A stretch of 64,000 bases of DNA from Pacificispira spongiicola (GCF_012926505.1 NZ_JABBNT010000005.1:124001-188000); one strand, 5' to 3'; shown: positions 1-8,744, counted from the stretch's first letter. Program-made: numbers and translations. The notes: a model not told the origin generated them from the sequence alone.

Positions 1-224
1 AGGGCGATCTGATCGCGACCCTGGAACGATGCATTGACCGGATCGGCCACATTCAGATCGCCGGCGTTCCCGGACGGAACGAGCCGGATACCGGGGAAGT
101 GAATTACGAACCGGTTCTGAAACGTCTCGACACCCTCGGTTACGACGGCTGGGTAGGGTGCGAATATGTCCCCCGCGACGATACCTGGTCCGGTCTCGGA
201 TGGATGCAACGGTACAAATCATGA
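1..224 (+). CDS. Hydroxypyruvate isomerase-like TIM-barrel protein, C-terminal part
   Basis: Only the last 73 codons are in the window, read from base 3. The visible peptide contains [13 protein letters not shown], followed by a GEVNY segment and [10 protein letters not shown]. These match the C-terminal part of the hydroxypyruvate isomerase / OtnI family (xylose isomerase-like TIM barrel). Family members interconvert hydroxypyruvate and tartronate semialdehyde, or isomerise related 2-oxo-tetronates. The stop overlaps the start of the next gene (ATGA at 221-224), so the two are probably co-transcribed. The 5' end lies outside the window, so length and exact substrate cannot be judged. Confidence 0.75.
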   Translation, partial: GDLIATLERCIDRIGHIQIAGVPGRNEPDTGEVNYEPVLKRLDTLGYDGWVGCEYVPRDDTWSGLGWMQRYKS

Positions 225-832
225 CGCGCCGCGCAACGGAGCCTAGGGCCTGGCAACGCATGTTGAGCGGCCGCCGCTTGGACCTGCTCAACCCGAGTCC
301 GGTCGATATCGAAATAGACGATATCGCCCACGGTCTCGCCCGCGTCGCCCGCTGGAACGGCCAGACGACCGGCGACTGGGCGTTTTCCGTCGCCCAGCAT
401 TGCGTGATGGTGGAGGCGCTGGCGGTGGAAATCGACCCGGGCCTATCGCCGGAAAAGCGGCTGCTGGCGCTGCTGCACGATGCCAGCGAATATGTCGTCG
501 GAGACATGATATCGCCGTTCAAGAACGCGATCGGTTATAACTACCGCGACCTCGAGGACAGATTGCAGCGCGCGATCCATATCCGGTTCGGATTGCCCCC
601 AGCAATTCCTCCAACCCTGAAGAAACTGATTAAGAAGGCCGATCTGCATGCCGCCAGGATCGAAGCGACCGGCATCGCCGGCTTTGCGGAGGCGGAAGCC
701 GTCAAAATCTGGGGGAAGCCACCGAAAGTCCCAGCCAGTGGCCCCTTCGACCCAACCCCAATTCCCCCGACCGAGGCCAAGACCCGTTTCCTTCGGCGCT
801 TCATTTCCCTAAACACGGCGATGCAGCGGTAA
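221..832 (+). CDS. HD-domain hydrolase (YfbR-like)
   Basis: A 203-residue protein. The start is the ATG that overlaps the preceding stop; an earlier in-frame ATG at 158 would run inside the upstream gene. An HD-type metal site is visible: AQHCVMVE gives the first His, LLHDASEY gives the HD pair, and DMISPFK follows as in YfbR-like 5'-nucleotidases. The family are soluble metal-dependent phosphohydrolases acting on nucleotides. The N-terminal [11 protein letters not shown] stretch is typical of a group common in alphaproteobacteria. The natural substrate cannot be read from sequence. Confidence 0.7.
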   Translation: MTRRATEPRAWQRMLSGRRLDLLNPSPVDIEIDDIAHGLARVARWNGQTTGDWAFSVAQHCVMVEALAVEIDPGLSPEKRLLALLHDASEYVVGDMISPFKNAIGYNYRDLEDRLQRAIHIRFGLPPAIPPTLKKLIKKADLHAARIEATGIAGFAEAEAVKIWGKPPKVPASGPFDPTPIPPTEAKTRFLRRFISLNTAMQR

Positions 833-938
833 GCGTCGACTTGTTCCATACAGTCGCCGTTCTCACGACCGGCGGCAGACTGGTTCGGTCCCCTCGTTTC
901 CGGCAAATTGGCGCCGTGTCGTTTCCAAGGCTATTTCC

Positions 939-1691
939 GTGATCGATATCCATACCCTTGAAATGCTTCTGATCGTCGGTGCCGGATTCCTCGCGGGCGG
1001 CATCCTGAAGGGCGCGACCGGCGCGGGTGCGCCGATCATCGTCGTTCCGCTGATGGCCCTGTTCTACGACGTGCCCTTCGCCGTCACCATGTTCGTGATC
1101 CCCAATTTCGTCACCAATATCCGGCAAGCGCAGGTCTACTGGGACCATCGCCTGCCCGGCCGCTTCACCTATGTCTTCGCCTTTGCAGGATTGTTGGGTG
1201 CCGCTTTCGGCACCGTCCTGTTGGCCGTCCTATCCGGGGACAGTCTGCTACTGATCGTCGCGGGAATCGTCTTCGTCTATATCGCCTTCCGTCTCGCCAA
1301 ACCGCATTGGGCCCTGGATCGCGGCATTGCGACCCGCATCAGTTTTCCGGTCGGGGCCTTCGCGGGCATGTTGCAGGGGGCCTGCGGGATTTCCGCGCCG
1401 GTTTCCATCACCTTCATGAACGCGCAACGTCTGAAACGTGAAGAGTTCATCGCCACGATTTCCGTCTTCTTCGCGGCGATGGCGGTGTCGCAGTTCCCCT
1501 TGATGGTCTGGTATGGGTTGATGACCTGGGAACGCTTCATCCTCAGCTTCGTGGCGCTGATCCCGCTGATGGCGGGAATGCCGTTGGGGGCGCGGATCGG
1601 CAAGCGCCTGTCCCGAGAAACCTTCGACCGGATCATCCTGGTCATGCTGGCGGCAATCGGCGTGAAGCTATTGTTCGACTACCTCACCTAA
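939..1691 (+). CDS. TauE/SafE family membrane permease
   Basis: A 250-residue, strongly hydrophobic protein with about eight predicted membrane segments. It has the family hallmark GxxxGxxGxGAPIIVVPL near residues 16-35 and a second internal repeat around GAFAGMLQGACGISAP. The start is GTG at 939. TauE/SafE proteins move sulfite, sulfoacetate or other organic anions across the inner membrane. The gene precedes the CoA-ester locus by about 130 bp, with a palindrome between them, so a role in moving an organic acid is plausible but not shown. Confidence 0.8.
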   Translation: MIDIHTLEMLLIVGAGFLAGGILKGATGAGAPIIVVPLMALFYDVPFAVTMFVIPNFVTNIRQAQVYWDHRLPGRFTYVFAFAGLLGAAFGTVLLAVLSGDSLLLIVAGIVFVYIAFRLAKPHWALDRGIATRISFPVGAFAGMLQGACGISAPVSITFMNAQRLKREEFIATISVFFAAMAVSQFPLMVWYGLMTWERFILSFVALIPLMAGMPLGARIGKRLSRETFDRIILVMLAAIGVKLLFDYLT

Positions 1692-1726
1692 CCCCCCGAT
1701 CTGACGACGATAGGTTCCGCCAAAGC

Positions 1727-1751
1727 AGGCTATATGAATTTCATATGGCCT
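1727..1751. promoter_or_regulatory. Near-perfect palindrome upstream of the CoA-ester operon
   Basis: The sequence AGGC-TATATGAA-T-TTCATATG-GCCT reads almost identically on both strands (one mismatched pair). It lies about 70 bp before the acyl-CoA dehydrogenase start. It has the size and symmetry of a dimeric repressor site. No regulator can be assigned; the LysR gene of the locus has a different kind of site at 8730-8744. Confidence 0.45.
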
Positions 1752-1820
1752 GTTTTCCGCCGCATTGGAGTAGTTCTAGCCCCGTTAAAATCAAGAACGG
1801 TGCAGTGACGGAGGACTCCC

Positions 1821-2984
1821 ATGCAGACCAGTGCCCCCAGCGACCACGACGAACTTCGCGATGCGCTGCGCGCTCTCTGCCAGGAATTCCCGAGTGACTA
1901 TCACCGGGAACATGCGTCGAAGGACATCTATCCCGAAGATTTCATCAATGCCCTGACGCGCGACGGCTGGCTAGCCGCGATGATCCCGGAAGAATACGGC
2001 GGATCGGGCCTGGGCCTGACGGAAGCCAGCATCGTGATGGAGGAGATCAATCGGTCGGGCGGCAATGCCGGACACTGCCACGGTCAGATGTACAATATGG
2101 GCACCCTGCTGCGCCACGGATCGGAAGAGCAGAAACGCGCCTACTTGCCGGGGATCGCCAGCGGCGACTTGCGCCTGCAATCCATGGCGGTCACGGAACC
2201 GACGACCGGCACCGACACGACAAAGCTGAAGACGACCGCCATGCGCAAGGGCGACCGTTACATCGTTAACGGCCAGAAGGTCTGGATCAGCCGCATTCAG
2301 CATTCCGACCTGATGATCTTGCTCGCCCGCACGACGCCGCTGCCGGAGGTGAAACGCAAATCCGAAGGCATGTCGATTTTCATCGTCGACCTGAAGGATG
2401 CCTTGGGCAACGGCATGGAAATCAGCCCGATCAAGAACATGGTCGGCCATGAAACCAACGAAGTCTTCTTCGACAATCTGGAAATTCCGGCGGAAAACCT
2501 GATCGGGGAAGAAGGCAAAGGCTTCCGCTACATCCTGGACGGGCTGAACGCGGAACGTACGCTGATCGCCGCGGAATGCATCGGCGACGGCTACTGGTTC
2601 CTGGAACGCGCCACGCAATACGCCAATGAGCGCATCGTCTTCGACCGGCCGATCGGCCAGAACCAGGGCGTCCAATTCCCCCTCGCCAAAGCCTATGTGA
2701 ATGTGGAGGCTGCAAACTTGATGCGGTTCGAGGCCTGTCGCCGTTTCGACGCGGGCGAGGCCTGCGGCGCACAGGCGAATATGGCGAAATTGTTGGCCGC
2801 CGACGCCTCCTGGGAAGCGGCCAATGCCTGCCTGCAAACCCATGGCGGGTTCGGCTTCGCGGAAGAATACGATATCGAACGCAAATTCAAGGAAACCCGC
2901 CTGTATCAGGTCGCGCCGATCTCGACGAACCTGATCCTGTCCTATGTGGCGGAACATATTCTGGGTCTGCCGCGGTCCTTCTGA
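1821..2984 (+). CDS. Acyl-CoA dehydrogenase family flavoprotein
   Basis: 387 residues, the usual length for a soluble FAD acyl-CoA dehydrogenase. It should oxidise an acyl-CoA to the 2-enoyl-CoA with electron-transfer flavoprotein as acceptor. Family blocks are clear: AVTEPTTGTDTTKL (residues 123-136), VNGQKVWISR (149-158), and the helical C-terminal domain with QTHGGFGFAEEYDIER (339-354). The position that carries the catalytic Glu in medium-chain enzymes (YEGT) reads YQVAPIS (362-368). A Glu at 245 (GLNAER) sits where isovaleryl/long-chain type enzymes keep their base. GGAGG precedes the ATG. It is first in an operon with a CoA lyase, an MmgE/PrpD protein and a hydratase, which suggests a short branched or dicarboxylic acyl-CoA such as methylsuccinyl-CoA; that is inference. 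Confidence 0.85.
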   Translation: MQTSAPSDHDELRDALRALCQEFPSDYHREHASKDIYPEDFINALTRDGWLAAMIPEEYGGSGLGLTEASIVMEEINRSGGNAGHCHGQMYNMGTLLRHGSEEQKRAYLPGIASGDLRLQSMAVTEPTTGTDTTKLKTTAMRKGDRYIVNGQKVWISRIQHSDLMILLARTTPLPEVKRKSEGMSIFIVDLKDALGNGMEISPIKNMVGHETNEVFFDNLEIPAENLIGEEGKGFRYILDGLNAERTLIAAECIGDGYWFLERATQYANERIVFDRPIGQNQGVQFPLAKAYVNVEAANLMRFEACRRFDAGEACGAQANMAKLLAADASWEAANACLQTHGGFGFAEEYDIERKFKETRLYQVAPISTNLILSYVAEHILGLPRSF

Positions 2985-2986
2985 AC

Positions 2987-3817
2987 ATGACACGGAAAGC
3001 CGCCGCGACCTCCTTCCCTCTCTTCGTTCCCGCCACGCGGCCGGACCGGATCGCCAAGGCCTGCGCCGCCGGGACCGATACGGTCGTCATCGATCTCGAA
3101 GACGCCGTCGCCCCAACGGACAAGACGCAGGCGGCGGACGGTCTACGAGCCGTCGAGCTGCCTCCGGGTGATACAGCCTTATTCTTGCGCATTAACGGCG
3201 TCGGCACCCCTTGGTTCGCCAAGGATATCGAAATCGCCGGGCGCGTCGGTATCGACGGGATCGTCCTGCCCAAGGCGGAATACCCAGACCAAATCATCCA
3301 GATACGCAATGCCGTTCCTCAAGGCATGGCTATCTTCGCCTTGATCGAAACGGCGCGCGGACTGAATAACGCCACATCCATCGCCGCCGCCTGTGACCGG
3401 CTCGTTTTCGGATCGATCGACTACAGCGCGGATATCGGCTGCGCCCATACACCTACCGCGCTTCTGCACGCGCGCAGCACGCTGGTCGTCGCCTCCCGCC
3501 TTGCCGGGCTGCCGGGCCCCATCGACGGGGTCACCACCGGGATCGACCGGCCCGACTTGATCCGAGACGATGCGGCCCATGGCAATGAATTGGGATTCCG
3601 CGGGAAACTGCTGATCCATCCAAAACAACTCGCCTCGGCGATCGAAGGCTATCGGCCCGACGAGGACACACTCGCCTGGGCGCACCGAATTCTAGCCGCC
3701 GCATCCGGCGGTGATGCGGTCGCGGTCGACGGCGAGATGGTCGACAAGCCCGTCATCGACCGGGCACGATCCATTCTTGACCTGAACGAGAGTTTGAACG
3801 CGAAGGCCGCCCTATGA
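2987..3817 (+). CDS. HpcH/HpaI-family CoA-ester lyase (citramalyl/malyl-CoA lyase-like)
   Basis: 276 residues, the CitE-like length. It shows FVPATRPDRIAKA near the N-terminus, VVIDLEDAV (acidic metal-binding strand, about residue 35), LRINGVGTPW and IVLPKAE, the usual order in malyl-, citramalyl- and citryl-CoA lyases. These Mg-dependent enzymes cleave a 3-hydroxyacyl-CoA, for example citramalyl-CoA to acetyl-CoA and pyruvate. It begins 2 bases after the dehydrogenase stop and its own stop overlaps the next start (ATGA). The neighbouring MaoC hydratase and CaiB/BaiF transferase fit a citramalyl-CoA role. Confidence 0.82.
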   Translation: MTRKAAATSFPLFVPATRPDRIAKACAAGTDTVVIDLEDAVAPTDKTQAADGLRAVELPPGDTALFLRINGVGTPWFAKDIEIAGRVGIDGIVLPKAEYPDQIIQIRNAVPQGMAIFALIETARGLNNATSIAAACDRLVFGSIDYSADIGCAHTPTALLHARSTLVVASRLAGLPGPIDGVTTGIDRPDLIRDDAAHGNELGFRGKLLIHPKQLASAIEGYRPDEDTLAWAHRILAAASGGDAVAVDGEMVDKPVIDRARSILDLNESLNAKAAL

Positions 3818-5139
3818 CACTGAACGACGCAATCCTGGATATCGCGATGTTGCGGGAAGAGAGCCTTCCGGCCACTGCCCTGGCCATGGCGCGCCATTCT
3901 CTGGCCGATTGGCTTGTCTGTGGTCGCGCCGGCGCATCCGAACCGTTGAGCCGGCATCTGCGCGCCCTGTCGGAAGAGGAGGCCGGGGTGAAGGCCGCGA
4001 CCGTGATCGGTGGCGGCAAGGCCCCTGCCCGCATGGCGGCCCTGGTCAATGGTGCGACCAGCCATGCGTTGGACTATGACGATACCCATTTCGCCCATAT
4101 CGGCCATCTGTCCGTTGGCGTTTATCCGGCGGCCCTGGCCGTGGGGGAAGAAATCGGCGCGACCGCCGATGCGGTGGTTTCCGCCTTCCTGGTCGGCGCC
4201 GAAGCGGCAATCCGGATCGGCATGACCTTGGGGGCGGTTCATTACAATCGCGGCTTTCACCAAACCGCCACCGCCGGTGCCTTCGGGGCGACGGTCGCGG
4301 CGGGACGCCTATACGGTTTGACCCGCGATCAGATGCGCGCGGCCATCGGCCTCTGTGCGACACGCGCGTCCGGTTTGAAAAGCCAGTTCGGCACAATGGG
4401 GAAACCCTACAATGCCGGGATTGCTGCGGCCAACGGCGTCGAATGCGCGAAATTGGCGGCGAAGGGCTTCACCTCCGCCGATGACGGGTTGATGGGGCCG
4501 CAGGGCTTTATCCCGACCCATTCGGACGCGCCTACACCGGACGCGGCATTGCTAAACCTACCGCCGGAAACTTTCCTGTTTGAGGATATCAAATATAAGT
4601 TCCACGCCTGCTGCCACGGCACGCATGCGATGATTGAAGGCCTGTTGCGGGCGAAAGGCGCGTCCAACGCGATTTCCACGGACAGTGTGGCGCGGTTCAC
4701 GCTGCGCACCAATCCGCGTTGGCTGTCGGTTTGTAACATCGACACGCCGCGCACGGGACTGGAGGTAAAGTTCAGTTACCGCTGGCTTGCCGGGATGGTG
4801 TTGAACGGTATCGCCACCGGCAGCGACCGGATTTACACGGACGCCCTGGCGCGCGACCCCGACCTGGCCGCATTCGCGCCGAAAGTCGATGTTTCCGGCG
4901 ATCCATCGCTGACGGATATGCAGGCGGTCGGCAGCCTGACGTTAACGGACGGCGCCGAAATCCAAATCGACTATGACCTAGCGGCACGTTTGTCGGAATC
5001 AGAACTGACATCCGGGCTGCATAGGAAGGCCATCGATGTTCTGGGCGCGGATAGGGCCGCGCGGCTCGCCGATTTGTCCTCGCGCCTGTCCACGTTGACA
5101 GCCCAAGACCTAGGCGCCTTTTTGGGGAGCGCGGAATGA
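3814..5139 (+). CDS. MmgE/PrpD family protein (2-methylcitrate dehydratase / cis-aconitate decarboxylase fold)
   Basis: 441 residues, full length for the family, which includes 2-methylcitrate dehydratase PrpD and animal cis-aconitate decarboxylase (IRG1/CAD). Residues corresponding to the CAD pocket as I recall it are present: D87 and T91 in HALDYDDT, H98 in HIGHLSVG, H149 in GFHQT, K197 in GKPYN and H264 in KFHACCHGTH. These are largely shared with PrpD, so they do not decide between dehydratase and decarboxylase. Start and stop overlap both neighbours (ATGA), so translation is tightly coupled with the lyase and hydratase. Iminodisuccinate epimerase is another member of the fold and cannot be excluded. 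Confidence 0.85.
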   Translation: MTLNDAILDIAMLREESLPATALAMARHSLADWLVCGRAGASEPLSRHLRALSEEEAGVKAATVIGGGKAPARMAALVNGATSHALDYDDTHFAHIGHLSVGVYPAALAVGEEIGATADAVVSAFLVGAEAAIRIGMTLGAVHYNRGFHQTATAGAFGATVAAGRLYGLTRDQMRAAIGLCATRASGLKSQFGTMGKPYNAGIAAANGVECAKLAAKGFTSADDGLMGPQGFIPTHSDAPTPDAALLNLPPETFLFEDIKYKFHACCHGTHAMIEGLLRAKGASNAISTDSVARFTLRTNPRWLSVCNIDTPRTGLEVKFSYRWLAGMVLNGIATGSDRIYTDALARDPDLAAFAPKVDVSGDPSLTDMQAVGSLTLTDGAEIQIDYDLAARLSESELTSGLHRKAIDVLGADRAARLADLSSRLSTLTAQDLGAFLGSAE

Positions 5140-5960
5140 GCGAGTACCGCGATTGGATCGGCAGAGCGCGGATCAGCAGCGAACCCATCACGGATCGCAT
5201 GCTGGACCATTTCAAGGTCACGCTGACAGGCCTGCTGGGTCCCGGCCCCGTCCCCTGTGGCTTCCAATGGTGCCTTGCTCCCGATTCCGTGGAAGCGGCG
5301 GAACTGGGGCCGGACGGACACCCGCGCACCGGGCTCTTTCTACCAAAACTGCCCCTGCCGCGACGGATGTGGGCGGGCGGTAGCGTGACCACCATCCGAG
5401 ATTTGTCTCTGAATGACATAGTCACAAGAAAATCAGTGATTACCGACGTGACATTCAAGCAGGGTCGCAGCGGAAATTTAGGCTTCGTTACGGTGGAACA
5501 CAGCTACTCGGTCGATGGCGACCCGCGTATCAACGAGGTTCAGAACATCGTCTATCGGGAAGCCCCTGCCGCTGGTGCCGCGCCACCCGCACCGCCTGTG
5601 GCGGAGGCGTGGGCGACCGTCGACCAATGGAAAGTCACCCCGACACCGACCTTGTTGTTCCGCTATTCCGCGCTGACCTTCAACGGTCACCGCATCCACT
5701 ACGATTTCCCCTATGCGACGCAGGAAGAAGGTTATGCCGGGCTGGTCGTGCATGGACCGATGCAGGCAACGTGGATGCAGAACATGGCGGCAAAGCTGTT
5801 CGGCAAGGCACCGTCATGCTTCACCTATCGCGGTGTATCTCCATTGATCTGCGGCATTCCGGTCATTGTGGAAGCACGAGAGTCGGATCGCGGTCTCGAT
5901 CTGCGGGTTCGCAAGGTCGGGGACGATACGGTCACCATGCAGGCCACGGCGGAGGCCTGA
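5136..5960 (+). CDS. MaoC-type enoyl-CoA hydratase (mesaconyl/itaconyl-CoA hydratase-like)
   Basis: 274 residues forming a double hot-dog protein. The N-terminal half resembles the FAS1-type dehydratase domain (GFQWCLAPDS, then LPLPRRMWAGG). The C-terminal half carries the active-site region FNGHRIHYDFPYA..EEGYAGLVVHGP (about 182-208) with the conserved Asp-His type hydratase 2 motif. Length and order match 3-methylfumaryl-CoA (mesaconyl-C4-CoA) hydratase and the itaconyl-CoA hydratase of Pseudomonas. It is the last gene of the plus-strand operon, overlapping MmgE/PrpD by ATGA, and is convergent with the aldolase gene 15 bp away. Confidence 0.8.
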   Translation: MSEYRDWIGRARISSEPITDRMLDHFKVTLTGLLGPGPVPCGFQWCLAPDSVEAAELGPDGHPRTGLFLPKLPLPRRMWAGGSVTTIRDLSLNDIVTRKSVITDVTFKQGRSGNLGFVTVEHSYSVDGDPRINEVQNIVYREAPAAGAAPPAPPVAEAWATVDQWKVTPTPTLLFRYSALTFNGHRIHYDFPYATQEEGYAGLVVHGPMQATWMQNMAAKLFGKAPSCFTYRGVSPLICGIPVIVEARESDRGLDLRVRKVGDDTVTMQATAEA

Positions 5961-5975
5961 CCCGACCCCCAAACA

Positions 5976-6692
5976 TCACCCCAGGGCATGACACCGCAAC
6001 AACGCGGTGTAGAAGGATTCCGCCTGCGGAATTCGCACCTGTTCCAACTGCCGGTGTGTATCCAGCAGCATATCGTCCGAAATGATCTTGAAGGGCAGCC
6101 CGGTGGATTGCGCCAATATCTGCTGCCGGCAGGCCCGTTCCAGGTAATAGAGGTCATCGAAGGCTGCGGCCACGCTTTCGCCGCCGACAGTGACACCATG
6201 ATTATCCAGGAAAAAAATATCGGCGTCGGGATTGTCCTTCTGCGCTTCCGCGATCCGTTCCCCTTCCGCATCGTCCAATGCGATGCCGCCGAAAGCGTGG
6301 TGCGCCATTCGACGCCAAAATCGCACAGCGGTCTGATGCGCCATTTCCAGCTTGCCGCCCTCCAACATGGTCAGCGCGGTGGCATGGGGCATATGCGTGT
6401 GCAGCAGGACCTTATGGCGCGGGTTTGCGCGGTGTCCGGCGATATGGATCGTCCGGGCGGTGGCTTCCACCTCGCCCTCGCCCTCCAAAACCGTCCCCTG
6501 CCCATCGATGAGCAACAGGCTGTCCGGCTTCATTTCGGACCAATGCAGGCCATAGGGATTGATCAGGAAGCGTTCGTCCCGCCCCGGCACGACGGCAGAG
6601 AAGTGATTACAGATCCCTTCCGACAGCCCGAACCGATCCGCCAGAACGAAGGCGGCCGCCAAGTCGCGCCGAAGCGTTTGAATTTCCGTCAT
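5976..6692 (-). CDS. Class II aldolase/adducin family protein
   Basis: 238 residues. The start is the ATG at 6692 with a G-rich ribosome site; longer reading would overlap the upstream dioxygenase. Zinc-site residues are visible in LLHTHMPHATAL (HTH) and in FLDNHGVTVGG, and an acidic residue follows LSEGICNHFS. Members cleave or epimerise short sugar phosphates, or act as decarboxylating aldolases on small hydroxy acids. It lies 13 bp downstream of the TauD-type gene on the same strand, so the two form a small operon opposite the CoA-ester genes. The substrate is not evident. Confidence 0.8.
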   Translation of the reverse strand: MTEIQTLRRDLAAAFVLADRFGLSEGICNHFSAVVPGRDERFLINPYGLHWSEMKPDSLLLIDGQGTVLEGEGEVEATARTIHIAGHRANPRHKVLLHTHMPHATALTMLEGGKLEMAHQTAVRFWRRMAHHAFGGIALDDAEGERIAEAQKDNPDADIFFLDNHGVTVGGESVAAAFDDLYYLERACRQQILAQSTGLPFKIISDDMLLDTHRQLEQVRIPQAESFYTALLRCHALG

Positions 6693-6705
6693 ACCCCCCA
6701 CCCCT

Positions 6706-7671
6706 CTACGCCATTGCAACGAGAATTCGGCGCTCGCCCTTGAACGGTTTCCGCCCATGCATTGCCAGAACGTTGTCGACGACCATCACATCGCCGGCCT
6801 CCCAGGGAAAAGCGACTTCCAGGGATCGGGTCACGGACCGAATGGTGCGCAGGTCATCCGCGTCGATTTCCGTCCCGTCGCCATAGATCACGTGATTGCC
6901 CAGCGACCCCTCGCCCGCCGTCGACGGATCGAAGCGTGGATCGTCCGAGCCGCCAAAAGATGTCTTCACGCCGCCGAGGTCGCGATGCCATTGATCGGCC
7001 TGATTCCACCAGCATTTCTCGCCGGTTTTCGGATGGGTCACGATAGCGTCATGCGGCGCGCGGGTGCGAATGCCGTAATCCGTCCAGGTCCAGTCCATCC
7101 CGGATTGGCGCAGATAGGCTTCCACCGCTTCTCGGCTATCGGTTTCGAAGGTCTCCTGCCAGCTCTTGCCGATGCCCGGCTTTCCATCCGCGTCCCACAG
7201 ATGTTGCAGATAGACGATGCCGCGCGTTTCGAAACGATCCCGGATATCCGACGGGATCGCCTGATAGACCTGCCGTCCGTCCGCAATATGGGTTTCGCCA
7301 CCTTCGGCCGACGGTATCAGGCAGCCAAAGAAGACGATACGCGGCGACCATCCGGCATAGGAAAGCTCGTTGTGCAGAAAAACTTCCAAATCGGCATCAT
7401 ATTCGGTTGAGGTATAGACCTGATCCGTCACGCCGGTGCGCGGGGAATCGCCACCGGTATAGGGCCGCAAATCCGGTTCGATCGCCTGACAGACCGCGCG
7501 GAAGGCCACCGGGGACGGCAGGTCGAATCCACGTAACAAGACAACGCCCGCCTTTTCCGCGATCGCCTGAATATCCGCCGCGTTTTCCCGCGCCCAGGCA
7601 GTACCGTCGCCTGCCGGAACACGTAACATCATGGGAAGGCTGCGGTCTTTTATCATCGGAATTGCATTCAT
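6706..7671 (-). CDS. TauD/TfdA family Fe(II)/2-oxoglutarate-dependent dioxygenase
   Basis: 321 residues. The facial triad is visible: H and E in FLHNELSYAG and a distal His in MHGRKPFKGERRI near the C-terminus, where the Arg binds 2-oxoglutarate. The HNE version (rather than HxD) is typical of SyrP-like members that hydroxylate amino acids or other small carboxylic acids. The first ATG (7669-7671) follows a poor ribosome site; a second ATG lies five codons in. Together with the adjacent aldolase it could hydroxylate and then cleave a carboxylic acid, but the link to the CoA-ester operon rests only on position. Confidence 0.8.
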   Translation of the reverse strand: MNAIPMIKDRSLPMMLRVPAGDGTAWARENAADIQAIAEKAGVVLLRGFDLPSPVAFRAVCQAIEPDLRPYTGGDSPRTGVTDQVYTSTEYDADLEVFLHNELSYAGWSPRIVFFGCLIPSAEGGETHIADGRQVYQAIPSDIRDRFETRGIVYLQHLWDADGKPGIGKSWQETFETDSREAVEAYLRQSGMDWTWTDYGIRTRAPHDAIVTHPKTGEKCWWNQADQWHRDLGGVKTSFGGSDDPRFDPSTAGEGSLGNHVIYGDGTEIDADDLRTIRSVTRSLEVAFPWEAGDVMVVDNVLAMHGRKPFKGERRILVAMA

Positions 7672-7748
7672 TTGGCCGTTTTTTCCCTGTTATCTTTAGT
7701 CGAACAGGAGCAAACCCGACTAATGCCATGCAGGCAAGAGGGCCAATG

Positions 7749-8699
7749 TCATTTCTTATCGTCGGTCATGTATAATTGACCTTCCCAGATTCCGCGCTGC
7801 ACCAGATCTTTTGCGACATCCAGCGTGACGTCGCGGACGGCGCGGCAGGCGCGGCTCATCATCCGGGTCGGCTTCCGGACCAGATAGACTGGGCGTGACG
7901 GCACCGGGTCGATGATCGGCGCGCGCAACAGTTCGCCCCGTGACACGAAATCGTAGACCGCTGCCGGCGCAAATGCCGTATAGGCGGAGCCGCGCGCCAC
8001 CAGATCCTTAATCTGTGTCATCGCATCCATTTCGATGACGACATTCAAGGTCGTTCCGCTGCGCGACGCGGCGTCTTCCACGATCCGGCGCAATCCATGT
8101 GTCCGGCCGGGCAGGATCATGTCTATCCCAGCGAGGTCGGCCATCCGCACCGGCTCCCCCGGCGGTGTCGATAGCGGCCATGCATCGGGCGCGGAAAAGA
8201 AATAGACCTGTTCGTCCAGCACATGCACCGCCTCGAAATGCTCGACGCCCTGCAAATCGTATAGGAATCCGATTTCGACGGTTTCGTCCTCGATCCAGGC
8301 CTTGATATAGCCGCTCATCGCCTCAATCGCTTTCAGGCGAACCTCCGGCAACTCGACTCGAACCGTTTCGGCAAGGGGAACGGACATAACCATGGATACC
8401 GACGGCGGCATGCCGAAACTGACGCTACCGTGCACCGCCTGCCCTAAATCCTGCATTTCCGCCAAGCAGGCATCCATGCTGTTGCAGATATGTTTGGCAT
8501 ATTGCAGGAAAATCCGCCCCTCTTCCGTCAGAACCGACCCCCGATGCGACCGTTCGACCAGTCGAACGCCCAGCTCCTGCTCCATATTCGCCAGATGTTG
8601 AGACAAAGACGGTTGTGCGACATTCAGGCTATGCGCCGCGCTCGATAGCGACGACGACTGCGCGATGGCGATGAAATAGCGGAGCTGTCGGATATCCAT
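7749..8699 (-). CDS. LysR family transcriptional regulator
   Basis: 316 residues. The start at MDIRQLRYF (8699) is the canonical LysR N-terminus; an extension to 8717 lacks support. A winged helix-turn-helix covers residues 1-60 (AAHSLNVAQPSLSQHLANMEQELGVRL is the region around 19-45), followed by a two-lobed effector domain. It is divergent from the CaiB/BaiF CoA-transferase gene across 122 bp that contains a 15-bp T-N11-A site. This fits direct control of the locus by a pathway acid or CoA ester. LysR regulators accompany itaconate loci in Pseudomonas and Yersinia. Confidence 0.88.
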   Translation of the reverse strand: MDIRQLRYFIAIAQSSSLSSAAHSLNVAQPSLSQHLANMEQELGVRLVERSHRGSVLTEEGRIFLQYAKHICNSMDACLAEMQDLGQAVHGSVSFGMPPSVSMVMSVPLAETVRVELPEVRLKAIEAMSGYIKAWIEDETVEIGFLYDLQGVEHFEAVHVLDEQVYFFSAPDAWPLSTPPGEPVRMADLAGIDMILPGRTHGLRRIVEDAASRSGTTLNVVIEMDAMTQIKDLVARGSAYTAFAPAAVYDFVSRGELLRAPIIDPVPSRPVYLVRKPTRMMSRACRAVRDVTLDVAKDLVQRGIWEGQLYMTDDKK

Positions 8700-8729
8700 T
8701 GGGTAACTCGGCAACAAGGTGAGAAGGCC

Positions 8730-8744
8730 ATAAGATTATCCTAT
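8730..8744. promoter_or_regulatory. LysR-type T-N11-A site
   Basis: ATAAGATTATCCTAT is a 15-bp imperfect palindrome with T at position 2 and A at position 14, the classic LysR recognition format. It lies 30 bp before the LysR start and about 78 bp before the CoA-transferase start, the usual place for a shared autoregulation/activation site. Confidence 0.55.
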
